NCBI RefSeq assembly: GCF_014283215.1
Contig: NZ_JACOMF010000006.1
Span: 124,001 to 188,000, forward strand
DNA from: Siccirubricoccus deserti
GTDB taxonomy: Bacteria; Pseudomonadota; Alphaproteobacteria; Acetobacterales; Acetobacteraceae
Reading direction: 5' to 3'
Length of the DNA stretch: 64,000 nucleotides
Below are positions 55,313 through 63,846 of the stretch, in pieces; position 1 is the stretch's first letter, and every line of letters begins with the position of its first letter. The notes under the pieces were generated by a model. The model was not told the origin of the DNA and ran no database searches. It saw nothing but the letters and a program-made list of their open reading frames with translations. The position numbers and the translations under genes were made by a program.

Positions 55313-56644
55313 ATGGCGAGTTTCGATCTGGTGCTGCGGGGCGGCACCTGCGTCCTGCCCTGGGGGCAGGAAATCACCGATGTCGGCGTGCGGGAGGGCA
55401 GGATCGCCGCCATCGGCGACCTGCGCAGCGCGGCGGCGGCGAATGAGGTCGATTGCCGCGGGCTGCACGTGCTGCCCGGGCTGATCGACGCGCATGTGCA
55501 TCTGCGCGACCCCGGCGATCCGGCGGTGGAGAACCTGTCGGACGGCACCCGCGCCGCGGTGCTGGGCGGCCTCGCCGCGGTGTTCGACATGCCGAACACC
55601 GCCCCCTCCATCACCGACCGGGAGCGGCTGGACTGGAAGCGCGACTATCTCGGCGGCCGCGCCTTCTGCGATGTCGGGCTCTACGTCGGCGCCTCGATGA
55701 AGAACATCGAGGAGTTGGCGTCTCTGGAACTGCAGCCGAACGTCTGCGCGGTGAAGGTCTTCGCCGGCAGCTCCACCGGCGACCTGCTGGTGGCCGACGA
55801 CGCGAGCCTGGAGGCGGTGATGCGCAGCGGCCGGCGGCGCATCTGCTACCATTCCGAGGATGAGTACCGGCTGCAGGCGCGCAAGCCGGAGTTCACCAGC
55901 GGCATGCCGCATCGCAACCACATGATCTGGCGCGACGTGGAATGTGCCTTCCTCGGCACGCGGCGGCTGATGGCGCTGGCGCGCAAGACCGGGCGCCCCG
56001 CGCATATCCTGCATGTCTCGACCGCCGAGGAGCTCGACTACCTGAAGGATTTCCGTGACGTCTGCACGGTGGAGGTGCTGCTGAACCACCTTACCCAGAC
56101 CGATGAGGCCTATGACCGGCTGGGCGGCTATGCGGTGATGAACCCGCCGATCCGCGATGCAAGGCACATGGAAGCGGCCTGGGCTGCGGTCGCGGATGGC
56201 ACGGTGGATGTCATCGGCAGCGACCACGCGCCGCACAGCCGCGCGGCGAAGGAACGGCCCTGGCCGGATTGCGCCGCCGGCCTCACCGGCGTGCAGACCA
56301 TCGTGCCGCTGATGCTGGACCATGTGAACGCCGGGCGGCTCTCATTGAGCCGGCTGGTGGACCTGATGTGCGCCGGCCCGGCGCGGGTCTATGGCGTGGT
56401 CGGCAAGGGGCGGCTGGCGGCCGGCTACGACGCCGATTTTACCCTGGTGGACATGAAGAAGACCCGCACCATCGAGGAGAGCTGGATCGTCTCCCCCTGC
56501 GGCTGGACGCCCTTCGCCGGCCATCGCTGCACCGGCTGGCCGGTGGCGACCGTCATCCGCGGCGGCGTGGCAATGCGGGAGGACGAGGTGATCGGCGCGC
56601 CGCAGGGCCAGGCGGTGCGCTTCGCGGAGGCGCGGGGGGCGTAG
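55313..56644 (+). CDS. Dihydroorotase-family amidohydrolase
   Basis: A 443-residue cyclic amidohydrolase. The metal site begins DAHVHLRDPG near 61-70, the carboxylated lysine is in CAVKVFAGSS near 145-154, and SDHAPHS near 305 holds the last aspartate. The pattern best fits class I dihydroorotase (pyrimidine synthesis) but also hydantoinase/allantoinase enzymes. GAAAGGGACGG precedes ATG 55313. The gene stands alone, without pyrB, so a role outside pyrimidine synthesis is possible. Its last 92 bases overlap the end of the convergent gene. Confidence 0.87.
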   Translation: MASFDLVLRGGTCVLPWGQEITDVGVREGRIAAIGDLRSAAAANEVDCRGLHVLPGLIDAHVHLRDPGDPAVENLSDGTRAAVLGGLAAVFDMPNTAPSITDRERLDWKRDYLGGRAFCDVGLYVGASMKNIEELASLELQPNVCAVKVFAGSSTGDLLVADDASLEAVMRSGRRRICYHSEDEYRLQARKPEFTSGMPHRNHMIWRDVECAFLGTRRLMALARKTGRPAHILHVSTAEELDYLKDFRDVCTVEVLLNHLTQTDEAYDRLGGYAVMNPPIRDARHMEAAWAAVADGTVDVIGSDHAPHSRAAKERPWPDCAAGLTGVQTIVPLMLDHVNAGRLSLSRLVDLMCAGPARVYGVVGKGRLAAGYDADFTLVDMKKTRTIEESWIVSPCGWTPFAGHRCTGWPVATVIRGGVAMREDEVIGAPQGQAVRFAEARGA

Positions 56645-57317
56645 AAGGCCGCGCCCCGGCCGCCTCGGCGCGGCTGAGCAGGTCCTCCAGCATGTCGAGC
56701 AACTCCTCGTCGGGCGGCAGCGTCTCGCGCAGCACATCCCCGTAGAGCGTCGCCGCGAGCGACTGGCGGAAGGGTAGGGGGTTTCCCCGCTCGGCCGCCG
56801 CGCGGGCGGTGGACAAGGTGAACTCGTCCACCGGCACGATGATGCCGAATCCGGCATGGAAGGGACCAGCATCGAAGAGGCGCATGCCGAATACCGCGTC
56901 CTCGGGCGCCGAAGCCTCAAGCCCCTTGTCCATCAGCCAGAGGCGCGCATCCCCCGCCAGCAGATCCTCCGCCCAGATGCCGGCGGCGGGGTGCCGCCCG
57001 GCGACGCGGAACAGCGAGAAGCGCGCGCCGGCCATGGCCTCCGCCAGCGCCCGGTCGGGCGCATCGAGCGCCGCCGCGCCCTTGGCGAGGAAGCCGTCAT
57101 AGGCGCGCCGGCCGCGCTGGTTCGGCTCGAACAGCGCAACGTCCATCAGCATCTCAAGGGCCTGGTCGTCATCCGGAAACGCATCGGCGCCGGGCAGGAG
57201 CTGCCGCAGCGCCCGGGTGAGGTCCGCCTTGGTGCAGGCCTTGACCGCGAGGCGCAGCACGTCCTGGATGCCGGCGCGGATCGGCCGGTAGGCGGCGAGG
57301 GCCTGCCGCCGGGTCAT
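56553..57317 (-). CDS. Unknown protein of the formate dehydrogenase accessory cluster
   Basis: A 254-residue cytoplasmic protein with no recognised domain name. The region MAGARFSLFRVAGRHPAAGIWAEDLL (about 95-120), then LMDKGLEASAPEDAVFGMRLFDAG and FGIIVPVDEFTL, has the same order as the middle of the protein at 4406-5155. Its last 30 residues are Pro/Arg-rich and lie opposite the dihydroorotase gene; they may be a chance read-through of a shorter ancestral protein. ATG 57317 overlaps the stop of the 4Fe-4S gene (TGATG). Function unknown. Confidence 0.75.
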   Translation of the reverse strand: MTRRQALAAYRPIRAGIQDVLRLAVKACTKADLTRALRQLLPGADAFPDDDQALEMLMDVALFEPNQRGRRAYDGFLAKGAAALDAPDRALAEAMAGARFSLFRVAGRHPAAGIWAEDLLAGDARLWLMDKGLEASAPEDAVFGMRLFDAGPFHAGFGIIVPVDEFTLSTARAAAERGNPLPFRQSLAATLYGDVLRETLPPDEELLDMLEDLLSRAEAAGARPSTPPAPPRSAPPGPAARRSPRPPALPRRRG

Positions 57318-59332
57318 GCCTCCTCGCCTCGCTCCCGCAACCAATCCTCCGAGGTCCGCGTTGCCGGCCGCGCCGGCCCCGCATAGGGGTCGACGCCGCC
57401 CTCGGTTGCCGCCACGGCGCGGCAATCCTCGCACATTTCCAGCACCGCCAGCCGCGCCGGTTCGGCGAACATCCAGTGGCCCGATGCGGTGAGCTTCGTC
57501 TTCACCCGGGCGATGCTGCTGCGCGTCCCGAAGGGCTTGGCGCAGCGGGTGCAGTGCGCCGGCGCCTCCTCCTTCACCACCTGCGGCTGCGCCGCCGTCG
57601 CGGCGAAATTCAGCCGCGGCTCCAGGGTGATCACCTGCTCCGGGCAGGTCGTGGCGCAGAGGCCGCATTGCACGCAGGCGTCTTCCAGGAAGCGGAGCTG
57701 CGGGGTTTCCGGGTTCGCGCCCAGCGCCCCGGTCGGGCAGACCATGGTGCAGGCGAGGCAGAGGGTGCAGCCTTCCGCCACCCGCGCCAGGCCGAAGGGC
57801 GCCTTCTCCGGCATCGGCACGAGCTCCGGCCCGGCGGCGCCATGCAGTGCGCCCAGCGACTGGCGCAGGATCTCCCGCAGGCTGCCGAGGGCGAGGAATT
57901 GCGCCGCCGGGCGCGGAGCGCGCAGGGGCATCGCCGGGGCCAGCGCCTCGGCCAAGGTGAAGGGGTCGTCGGTCTCGATCGCCGCGGCGCGCGGCAGGGC
58001 CGTCGCCAGCCCGAGGCCGTCCAGCGCCACCCCGGCGTAGTCGAGGTTGCGGAACAGCCCCTCCACCCCATGCCCGCGCTTCGCCGGCAGCAGCACCCGC
58101 ACCGCCGCGGCGCCCCAGGCGAATGCGGCGGCCAGGATCGCCAGGTCGAGCTGCGACACCTTATTCAGCCGCAGCGGCAGGACGCGGGCCGGCAGCCCCT
58201 CGCCATGCCGCGCCAGCGCATCCAGCAGCGGCTCGCCATGCGCCGCATCGTGCAGCAGCAGCACCGGGTCATGCCCGCCGGCCTCGGCGAAGCCCAGCAG
58301 CAGGGCGCGCAGCCGGGCCAGGGTGGTCGTCGGCGGTGGCAGGGCGTAGGTGGCGGCGCCGGTCGGGCAGACCGCGGCGCAGGCGCCGCAGCCGGCGCAG
58401 ATCTCGGCCGAGATCTGTACGCTGTCCTTGCCCGGCGTGATCGCTCCGGTCGGGCAGAGGTCGAGGCATCGGGTGCAGCCGGTGCGGCGGTTACGCGAAT
58501 GGGCGCAGAGCCCGGCGTCGAACTGCACGAAACGCGGCTTGTCGAACTCGCCGACCAACCCGCCGGCCTCGCCGATCAGCCGCTCCACCGCCGCCGCATC
58601 GCCGGGGTCGGCGCGCAGGTAGCCCTGGCGCAGCGCCCCCGCAGGAAATAGCGGCGCCCCACCCGTCAGGTCGAGGATGATATCGCAGCGGCTACGCGCC
58701 GCATCCTTCGCCGCCCCCCAGACGAAGGCGGCGCGGGAGGAAGGCGAGGGGGCGGCATAGCCATCCACCACCACCTCGAAACTGCCGAGCCAGCCGGTGG
58801 CGGTGCGGGCCCGGCCACGCAGGATGGGGAATTCGGCGCTGCGCGGCGGCGTCACCGGCTCCGCCCCGGTCAGCAGCACGGTCAGGTCCAGCCGGTCCGA
58901 CAGGCGCTCGGCGGCGGCGATCGCCACCGCGTCGCGGCCGAGCACCAGGGTAATGCCCTCGCTCTTCAGCGACACCAGCGGGATCTGCGGCAGCGGCACC
59001 GCGGCGGCGGCCAGCAGTGCCGCCATCTTTGGCCCGGCCGCGGCCGCTTCGGCCGACCAGCCGGCATGCTCCCGGACGTTGACAAAGGCGAGAGGGGTGG
59101 TGGCGCCGGCGGCCTCCGCCTCCTGCGCGAAGAGCGGGGCCTCCTGGGTGCAGGCCACGGTGATGGGCCGCCCGGTCTCCAGCGCCGCCAGGAAGCGGTC
59201 GAGCTGGCTGCGGCAGAGCTGCTCGGCGGTGCGCAGTTCGGTGCCGCGAGCGGCGCAGCCGCTCCCCAGCGCCTTGCCGTCCAGCGGCATGCTGTCCTCA
59301 CAACTGCAGACGAAGGCAATGCGCTCGTTCAT
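57314..59332 (-). CDS. 4Fe-4S binding protein with four ferredoxin-type clusters
   Basis: A 672-residue iron-sulfur protein. An N-terminal part with Cys-rich ERIAFVCSCEDSMPLDG resembles HdrA/heterodisulfide-like CCG starts. Two ferredoxin motifs follow near 286-322 (CTRCLDLCP; CAGCGACAAVCP) and two near 521-562 (CTLCLACTMVCP; CVQCGLCATTCP), with two further Cys pairs near 594 and 635. It would pass electrons or take part in iron-sulfur or molybdenum cofactor maturation. It precedes the unknown gene at 57317 and diverges from the ligase-like gene, a layout seen in formate-dehydrogenase accessory clusters. Start ATG 59332. Confidence 0.88.
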   Translation of the reverse strand: MNERIAFVCSCEDSMPLDGKALGSGCAARGTELRTAEQLCRSQLDRFLAALETGRPITVACTQEAPLFAQEAEAAGATTPLAFVNVREHAGWSAEAAAAGPKMAALLAAAAVPLPQIPLVSLKSEGITLVLGRDAVAIAAAERLSDRLDLTVLLTGAEPVTPPRSAEFPILRGRARTATGWLGSFEVVVDGYAAPSPSSRAAFVWGAAKDAARSRCDIILDLTGGAPLFPAGALRQGYLRADPGDAAAVERLIGEAGGLVGEFDKPRFVQFDAGLCAHSRNRRTGCTRCLDLCPTGAITPGKDSVQISAEICAGCGACAAVCPTGAATYALPPPTTTLARLRALLLGFAEAGGHDPVLLLHDAAHGEPLLDALARHGEGLPARVLPLRLNKVSQLDLAILAAAFAWGAAAVRVLLPAKRGHGVEGLFRNLDYAGVALDGLGLATALPRAAAIETDDPFTLAEALAPAMPLRAPRPAAQFLALGSLREILRQSLGALHGAAGPELVPMPEKAPFGLARVAEGCTLCLACTMVCPTGALGANPETPQLRFLEDACVQCGLCATTCPEQVITLEPRLNFAATAAQPQVVKEEAPAHCTRCAKPFGTRSSIARVKTKLTASGHWMFAEPARLAVLEMCEDCRAVAATEGGVDPYAGPARPATRTSEDWLRERGEEA

Positions 59333-59515
59333 GCCGCGGTCCCGGCGGCGCCCGAAGCGGATCGTGGTCCAGATGGGACCGTCATCGCTCCAGCCTGTTG
59401 TTTTTCCAGCAGATTCATGCCTTCAGGCCACCAGCCATCCGGCGATCCACTCTGGTCCAGGTGCCGAGGGGCGCATATATGCCGTCCTTCCTGTCCTTGC
59501 GAGGGAGAGCCCGCC

Positions 59516-60196
59516 ATCAGCACGACCGGCCTGCCGGACCTGCCGAGCGTCTTCGCCCCCGTCGCGCTGCGGGAAGGCGGCGATGCGCTGGCCCGGGCGC
59601 TGGCGCTGGCGCCGGAGCGCGGCGCCGGGACGCTGGCCTGGGTCCGCGCCTATGCCAGGGCCGAGGCGGCGGTGGTGCTGGAGCCGGAGATGCCGCTGGC
59701 CTCCGCCCGCCTCGCCTTCCACGCCGCGGCCAATGCCCTGGCCGATGCGGTGGCCGCCCTCGGCCCGCCAGAGGTGGCGGTGCAGCTTCGCTGGCCCGGA
59801 GTGCTGCTGGTCAATGCCGGGGAATGCGGCCGGGTGCGGCTGGCCGCACCACCGGGCACACCGGAAGATGCGGTGCCGGATTGGCTGGTCGTGGCGATGG
59901 AAGCCCGCCTCGCCTTCCCCGAAGGGCATGAGCCGGGCCGCGACCCCGGCCGCACCAGCCTGTTCGAGGAAGGCTTCTCCGACCTCGACTCCGCGGCGCT
60001 GACCGCCGCCTGGGCCCGCCACCTTATGGCCGGGCTGGATGATTGGCAGGCGCGTGGCCCGAAGCGGCTGGCGGAGCATTGCCTCGCGCGGCTGGCGGAT
60101 GCGGTGCCGGGCCAGCGGCGGGGGATCGACCCTGGCACCGGCGATCTGGTGCTGGAGCGCGACGGCCTGCGCGAGCGCCAGGCGCTGCCGGCATGA
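59516..60196 (+). CDS. Biotin/lipoate protein ligase-like protein, apparent ATC start
   Basis: A 226-residue protein of the alphaproteobacterial biotin/lipoate ligase-like family, linked to formate-dehydrogenase clusters. It has the GDALARALALAPERGAGTLAW start, an LRWPGVLLVNAGECGRVRLA central strand pair and a DUF4444-like C-terminus (GIDPGTGDLVLERDG). The frame is open for about 450 bases upstream, but no ATG, GTG or TTG is near the family N-terminus. A clear GAGGGAG ends seven bases before an ATC at 59516-59518, which gives exactly the expected N-terminus (STTGLPDLPSVF). ATC start, or a base error for ATG, is inferred. Its stop overlaps the next gene. Confidence 0.75.
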   Translation: MSTTGLPDLPSVFAPVALREGGDALARALALAPERGAGTLAWVRAYARAEAAVVLEPEMPLASARLAFHAAANALADAVAALGPPEVAVQLRWPGVLLVNAGECGRVRLAAPPGTPEDAVPDWLVVAMEARLAFPEGHEPGRDPGRTSLFEEGFSDLDSAALTAAWARHLMAGLDDWQARGPKRLAEHCLARLADAVPGQRRGIDPGTGDLVLERDGLRERQALPA

Positions 60197-60726
60197 CCCG
60201 GCTGCCCCGCACCCTGCGGCTCGACCCCTCGGATCTGGTGGTGTTCGAGCGGGCGGCGGAGCCCGGCGAATGGGCGGTGCCGGGCGGCTTCAGCTTCTGG
60301 GACGAGGACCCGTTGACGATGCCGGGCAAGCGCCGCCAGGCCTTCCGCAGCGGCTTCCTCGGCCTTGGTAGCTTCGGCTTTGCCACCCTGGTGGAGGTGG
60401 TGGAGGCTTCGCCGGCGCAGCGTGCGCAGGCGGTGGCGGCGCTTGCCGCGCATATCCGCGCCGCGCATGGCGCGCCGGACGAGGCCGCTGCCCTGGCCGC
60501 GGCGGAGGAGGAGATCGGCTTCGCCGCCTCGCTCTGCGACCATCCGCCGGGGACGGTGCTGGCGCTGTCCCGCAGCCTGGAGGCGGGCGCCGTTCGCGAG
60601 CAATTCCGCACTCTGCACCGCCGCGCCGCACCGCACCGCGACTTCGGCGCCCTGCCGGTCTTCGCGGTGGTGGAGGTGGAGGGCGAGGCGCCCGAGCACC
60701 CCGATCTGCGGAGGCTGCCGCCGTGA
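60193..60726 (+). CDS. DUF6505 family protein
   Basis: A 177-residue cytoplasmic protein. Recognisable features are LDPSDLVVFERAAEPGEWAVPGGFSFW near the N-terminus, the RQAFRSGFLGLGSFGFATLV centre, and FRTLHRRAAPHRDFGALPVF near the end. DUF6505 proteins occur with DUF6352, DUF3305, DUF3306 and TorD around formate dehydrogenases; activity unknown. ATG 60193 overlaps the ligase-like stop and its own stop overlaps the next GTG, so it is translated in a chain. Name given from cluster and pattern memory. Confidence 0.75.
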   Translation: MTRLPRTLRLDPSDLVVFERAAEPGEWAVPGGFSFWDEDPLTMPGKRRQAFRSGFLGLGSFGFATLVEVVEASPAQRAQAVAALAAHIRAAHGAPDEAAALAAAEEEIGFAASLCDHPPGTVLALSRSLEAGAVREQFRTLHRRAAPHRDFGALPVFAVVEVEGEAPEHPDLRRLPP

Positions 60727-61754
60727 TCTCTCCAGGTGATTTCTGGCTCGCCTCCGGCCACCATCTTTGCGACCGCGACGCGGCCGGGCGGCTGGTGGCG
60801 ACGCCGGATCTGTGGCGCGCCTTCCTCGCCCGGCCCGAGCTGGTGCCGCCGGCCGAGGCCTGCGACGCCGAGCTGGCGCTGCACACCGGCCTGCTGGCGG
60901 CGCCGCTGCGCCCGGTGCCGGCGGCCGAGGTCGCCGCGCTGGCGGATGCCGATGCGCGGGAGAATTGGCAGCTCTTCCTCGGCTTCCGCGACCTCGTGCA
61001 GGCGCGGCCGACCCTGGAAGCCGCCTGGCTGGCGCTGTTTCGCGGGAACGTAGCGGGTATCCCGCCGCTGTTCCTGCAGATGCTGACGCACCTCATCACC
61101 CGCGCCGCGCTGGAAGGCTGCGGCGACGCCTTCACCCTGCGCGCCGCCGAGCTGTTTTTCCGCCCGCAACGCGCCGCCATCCACCAGGGCGCCACCCTGC
61201 TGGCCGATGAGGAGCATCTGGATGCCCGCGCCGCCGGCGGCGACCTCGGCACCATCGGCCGGCTGCTGACCGAGGCCGACGCGACGCCGCGGGAGGTGGA
61301 GCTGGAGGTGCTGTCGGAGGCGAATGCGCCGGCGTATCCGGCGCGGTCCGATGCGCATGACCTCGCCCTGGATATCGCCGAGGGCCGGCCGGGCCAGCAC
61401 GGGCTGGCGCGGGCGCTGGAATGCTTCATCCTGCACGTGATCGGTGAGCCGGTGACGATCCGCCCGGTGCCGGTCATCGAGGACCGGAACTGGCGCTGGC
61501 ATGTCGGGCTGGACGTCGAGGCAACTGCCATCGCCAACGCGCTGTGGCAGGGCGAGCGGGTGCAGCAGGCGCGGCTGGCGCGTATCCTCTGGCTTGGGGT
61601 GCTGGAATTCGCTGACGCCTCCCGCGTGCTGCCGCGCGCCGCCGGAAGACCGGTCTACCTGGCGCTGGCGATGGATGCGGCGCAGCGGGTGCGCATGAAG
61701 CCGCAGAACCTGGCCACCGGCCTGCCGTTGAAGACCGTGGAGCAGGCCACATGA
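60723..61754 (+). CDS. DUF6352 family protein
   Basis: A 343-residue cytoplasmic protein. N-terminal ISPGDFWLASGHHLCDRDAAGRLVATPDLWRAFLARPELVPP is the family hallmark, then IPPLFLQMLTHLITRAALEG near 116-135 and the late RNWRWHVGLDVEATAIANALW. Found with DUF6505 in the same clusters; function unknown, possibly in cofactor insertion for formate dehydrogenase. GTG 60723 and the stop both overlap neighbours. Confidence 0.78.
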   Translation: MISPGDFWLASGHHLCDRDAAGRLVATPDLWRAFLARPELVPPAEACDAELALHTGLLAAPLRPVPAAEVAALADADARENWQLFLGFRDLVQARPTLEAAWLALFRGNVAGIPPLFLQMLTHLITRAALEGCGDAFTLRAAELFFRPQRAAIHQGATLLADEEHLDARAAGGDLGTIGRLLTEADATPREVELEVLSEANAPAYPARSDAHDLALDIAEGRPGQHGLARALECFILHVIGEPVTIRPVPVIEDRNWRWHVGLDVEATAIANALWQGERVQQARLARILWLGVLEFADASRVLPRAAGRPVYLALAMDAAQRVRMKPQNLATGLPLKTVEQAT

Positions 61755-62302
61755 CCGAACCGCCACGTCAGGGCGCCGGCCGGCTGGAGGTACCGGGGAC
61801 GCTCCACATCCCGGTTGCGGTGCTGGCCGAGCGCCGGCCCGGGATGACCCGCTGGGCCGAATGGGCCTGGTACGCGGTGGAAGTGCTGGAGGTGGCGCCT
61901 GAGCTGCCGCCCTGGACCCTGCTGCGCGAGGAGGCCGGGCGCAGCCTGTTCTTCGCCGGCACCGCCGAGGTGGCACTCTACCCCACCGACACGCCGAATT
62001 ACCGCGATAACCTGGCCGCTGCCGCGCCGCGCATCTGGGTGGTGCTGCGCCCGGTTCCGCAGCAGCCGGGCATGGCCCTGCACGCGGTAACGGTCGATAC
62101 CGGAGAGGCGCATGTCTACGCCGAGAGCGGCGCCGATTTGCTGGAAAGCCTGCCGCTGCCGCCCGGCTTGCGGGCAGTGATGGAAGCCTTCGTCGCCGAG
62201 CACCATGTCGAGCGCGCCTTCCACAAGCGCCGCCGCGACCGGGCCGATCCCGATGCGTTGGGCAAGCGGCCGGGTGGGCGGCAGGGCAAGGAGGCGGAAT
62301 GA
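61751..62302 (+). CDS. DUF3305 family protein
   Basis: A 183-residue protein with IPVAVLAERRPGMTRWAEWAWYAVEVL near the N-terminus and ALYPTDTPNYRDNLAAAAPRIWVVLRP in the middle, the DUF3305 pattern. Followed at once by DUF3306, its invariant partner in formate-dehydrogenase accessory clusters. ATG 61751 overlaps the preceding stop. The Arg/Lys-rich tail is probably disordered. Confidence 0.82.
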   Translation: MTEPPRQGAGRLEVPGTLHIPVAVLAERRPGMTRWAEWAWYAVEVLEVAPELPPWTLLREEAGRSLFFAGTAEVALYPTDTPNYRDNLAAAAPRIWVVLRPVPQQPGMALHAVTVDTGEAHVYAESGADLLESLPLPPGLRAVMEAFVAEHHVERAFHKRRRDRADPDALGKRPGGRQGKEAE

Positions 62303-62868
62303 GCGGGCAGGAAGGCTTTCTCGCCCGCTGGTCCCGCCGCAAGCGCGCCGCGGCAGAGCCGTCCGCGCCTGAGCCGTTGCCCGTGCCGGCGTCGGTGGAA
62401 GCCGTGCCCGAACCACCCGCGGTGCCGGAATTCGACCCGGCCAGCCTGCCCGCGGTTGAGAGCCTGACCTTGGAGAGCGACTTCACCGCCTTCCTGCGGG
62501 CGGAGGTGCCGGCGGCGCTGCGGCAGGCGGCGCTGCGGCGGATGTGGAGCCTCGACCCGGACATTCGCGACTATGTCGGCCCGGCCGATTACGCCTGGGA
62601 TTTCAATGCGCCGGATGGCATGCCGGGCTTTGCCCTGGAGCTGGGCGGCGATGTGAAGCGGCTGCTTGCCCAGGCCATCGGGCTCGGCGAGCAGCCAGAG
62701 GCGGCGGATGCCGAGGCCGTCCCCGACGCGCCGCCGCCGGTGGCCGAACCCTCGCCGTTGCTGGCGCAGGCCGCCCCGCCGGCCCCGCCGCTGCCACCGG
62801 TGCCGGAGATGCCTGCCGCGCCGGTACCCTCGCCACGGCGTTCGCATGGCAGTGCGCGCCCCAGCTGA
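62299..62868 (+). CDS. DUF3306 family protein
   Basis: A 189-residue protein. The N-terminal GFLARWSRRKRAA is the family start; the core (LESDFTAFLRAEVPAALRQAALRRMWSLDPDIRDYVGPADYAWDFNAPDGMPGF) covers residues about 55-107; and a proline/alanine-rich disordered tail fills the last 70 residues. Coupled to DUF3305 by ATGA overlap. It probably serves formate dehydrogenase maturation; direct evidence is lacking. Confidence 0.82.
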   Translation: MSGQEGFLARWSRRKRAAAEPSAPEPLPVPASVEAVPEPPAVPEFDPASLPAVESLTLESDFTAFLRAEVPAALRQAALRRMWSLDPDIRDYVGPADYAWDFNAPDGMPGFALELGGDVKRLLAQAIGLGEQPEAADAEAVPDAPPPVAEPSPLLAQAAPPAPPLPPVPEMPAAPVPSPRRSHGSARPS

Positions 62869-62960
62869 CCCCATCCGTGGCTTGATCGGCGACTGGAACC
62901 GATCCTTGTGGAGGCTCGGTCGGTTCCGGCACCTTGCAGCCTGGTTCAGGACACCGCTTC

Positions 62961-63587
62961 ATGCAGGCGACGATTTTGCGAGAGGGTGTGGCTAGAGTGG
63001 AAGCGGCGGGACCGGATGCGGTGGACAGGGAGCGGGCGCAGCTTTTCGCGCTGCTCGGCCGGTTGCTGTCCGCTGCCCCGGATGCGGCGCTGCTCGCCGG
63101 CCTTGCCCGGCTCGACGGCGATGCGACGCCGCTGGGCACCGCCTTCGCCCGGCTGGCGGAAGCCGCCGCGGCGGCACGGCCGGAGACGGCGGAGCGCGAG
63201 TTCTTCGACCTGTTCATTGGCGTCGGCCGCGGCGAGCTGCTGCCCTATGCCTCCTACTACCTGACCGGCTTCCTGCATGAGCGGCCGCTGGCCGAGCTGC
63301 GCGCCACACTGGGCGCCCTCGGCATCGCCCGCGCCGCCGGCGTGCCGGAGCCCGAGGACCACATCGCTTTCGTCTGCGAGGCCTATGCCGGGCTGATCGA
63401 GGACCGCTTCGGCGGCGCGGCGCCGGATGCGGCGGCGGAGTTCTTCGCCCGGCATCTGCGCCCTTGGGCCGGCCGCTGCTTCGCCGATCTGGAGGTCGCC
63501 GCGGCGGCCCGCTTCTACCGCGCGGTCGGCGCCCTGGGGCGCATCGCGATCGAGATCGAACAGGCCGCCAGCGAGCTGCCCGCATAA
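62961..63587 (+). CDS. TorD-family molecular chaperone
   Basis: A 208-residue all-helical chaperone of the TorD/DmsD/NarJ family, which guards molybdoenzyme precursors before Tat export. The family motif E-FFDLFIGVGRGELLPYASYYLTGFLHERPLAELR covers about 92-128 and PEDHIAFVCEAYAGLI about 145-160. The first ATG at 62961 has a poor ribosome site; a GTG 25-37 bases later is possible. It closes the accessory cluster, 92 bases after DUF3306, and implies a Tat-exported formate dehydrogenase or similar enzyme just outside the window. Confidence 0.88.
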   Translation: MQATILREGVARVEAAGPDAVDRERAQLFALLGRLLSAAPDAALLAGLARLDGDATPLGTAFARLAEAAAAARPETAEREFFDLFIGVGRGELLPYASYYLTGFLHERPLAELRATLGALGIARAAGVPEPEDHIAFVCEAYAGLIEDRFGGAAPDAAAEFFARHLRPWAGRCFADLEVAAAARFYRAVGALGRIAIEIEQAASELPA

Positions 63588-63606
63588 ATCATAAATTAAG
63601 CATGAG

Positions 63607-63846
63607 ATGCCCTGGGGCACCAACCGGCGTTGCCTCGTCACCATCATCGACGGCAGGCCGGGCGAGCGCAGCATCTCCATCGCCGGCATGCATGGCACCG
63701 ATGCGCCCTGCGCCGCGGCCTGCCTGGTGAGCTGCTTCTACACCACCGCCGATGCAGGGGTGCCGCATGACAAGGATCGGGGCATCGGTTGCGGCTACTC
63801 CTGCTACGCCAGCCCATCCCGGACCAGTTCGACATCGCCCGGTTGA
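63607..63846 (+). CDS. Possible cysteine-rich small protein, unrecognised
   Basis: A 79-codon frame rich in cysteine (a CAAACLVSC run near residues 35-43 and CGYSC near 62-66) begins at ATG 63607 after the AT-rich TAAATCATAAATTAAGC. I cannot name it. The next frame continues with PIPDQFDIARLKAGGG and RCNTGC to the window end, so it may be one longer gene with a frameshift, or not coding. The expected formate dehydrogenase catalytic gene does not begin here. Confidence 0.25.
   Translation: MPWGTNRRCLVTIIDGRPGERSISIAGMHGTDAPCAAACLVSCFYTTADAGVPHDKDRGIGCGYSCYASPSRTSSTSPG

Noticed and set aside
55313-56644. Assigning pyrC outright
   Set aside because: Hydantoinase, allantoinase and dihydroorotase share these motifs and no pyrimidine gene lies nearby.
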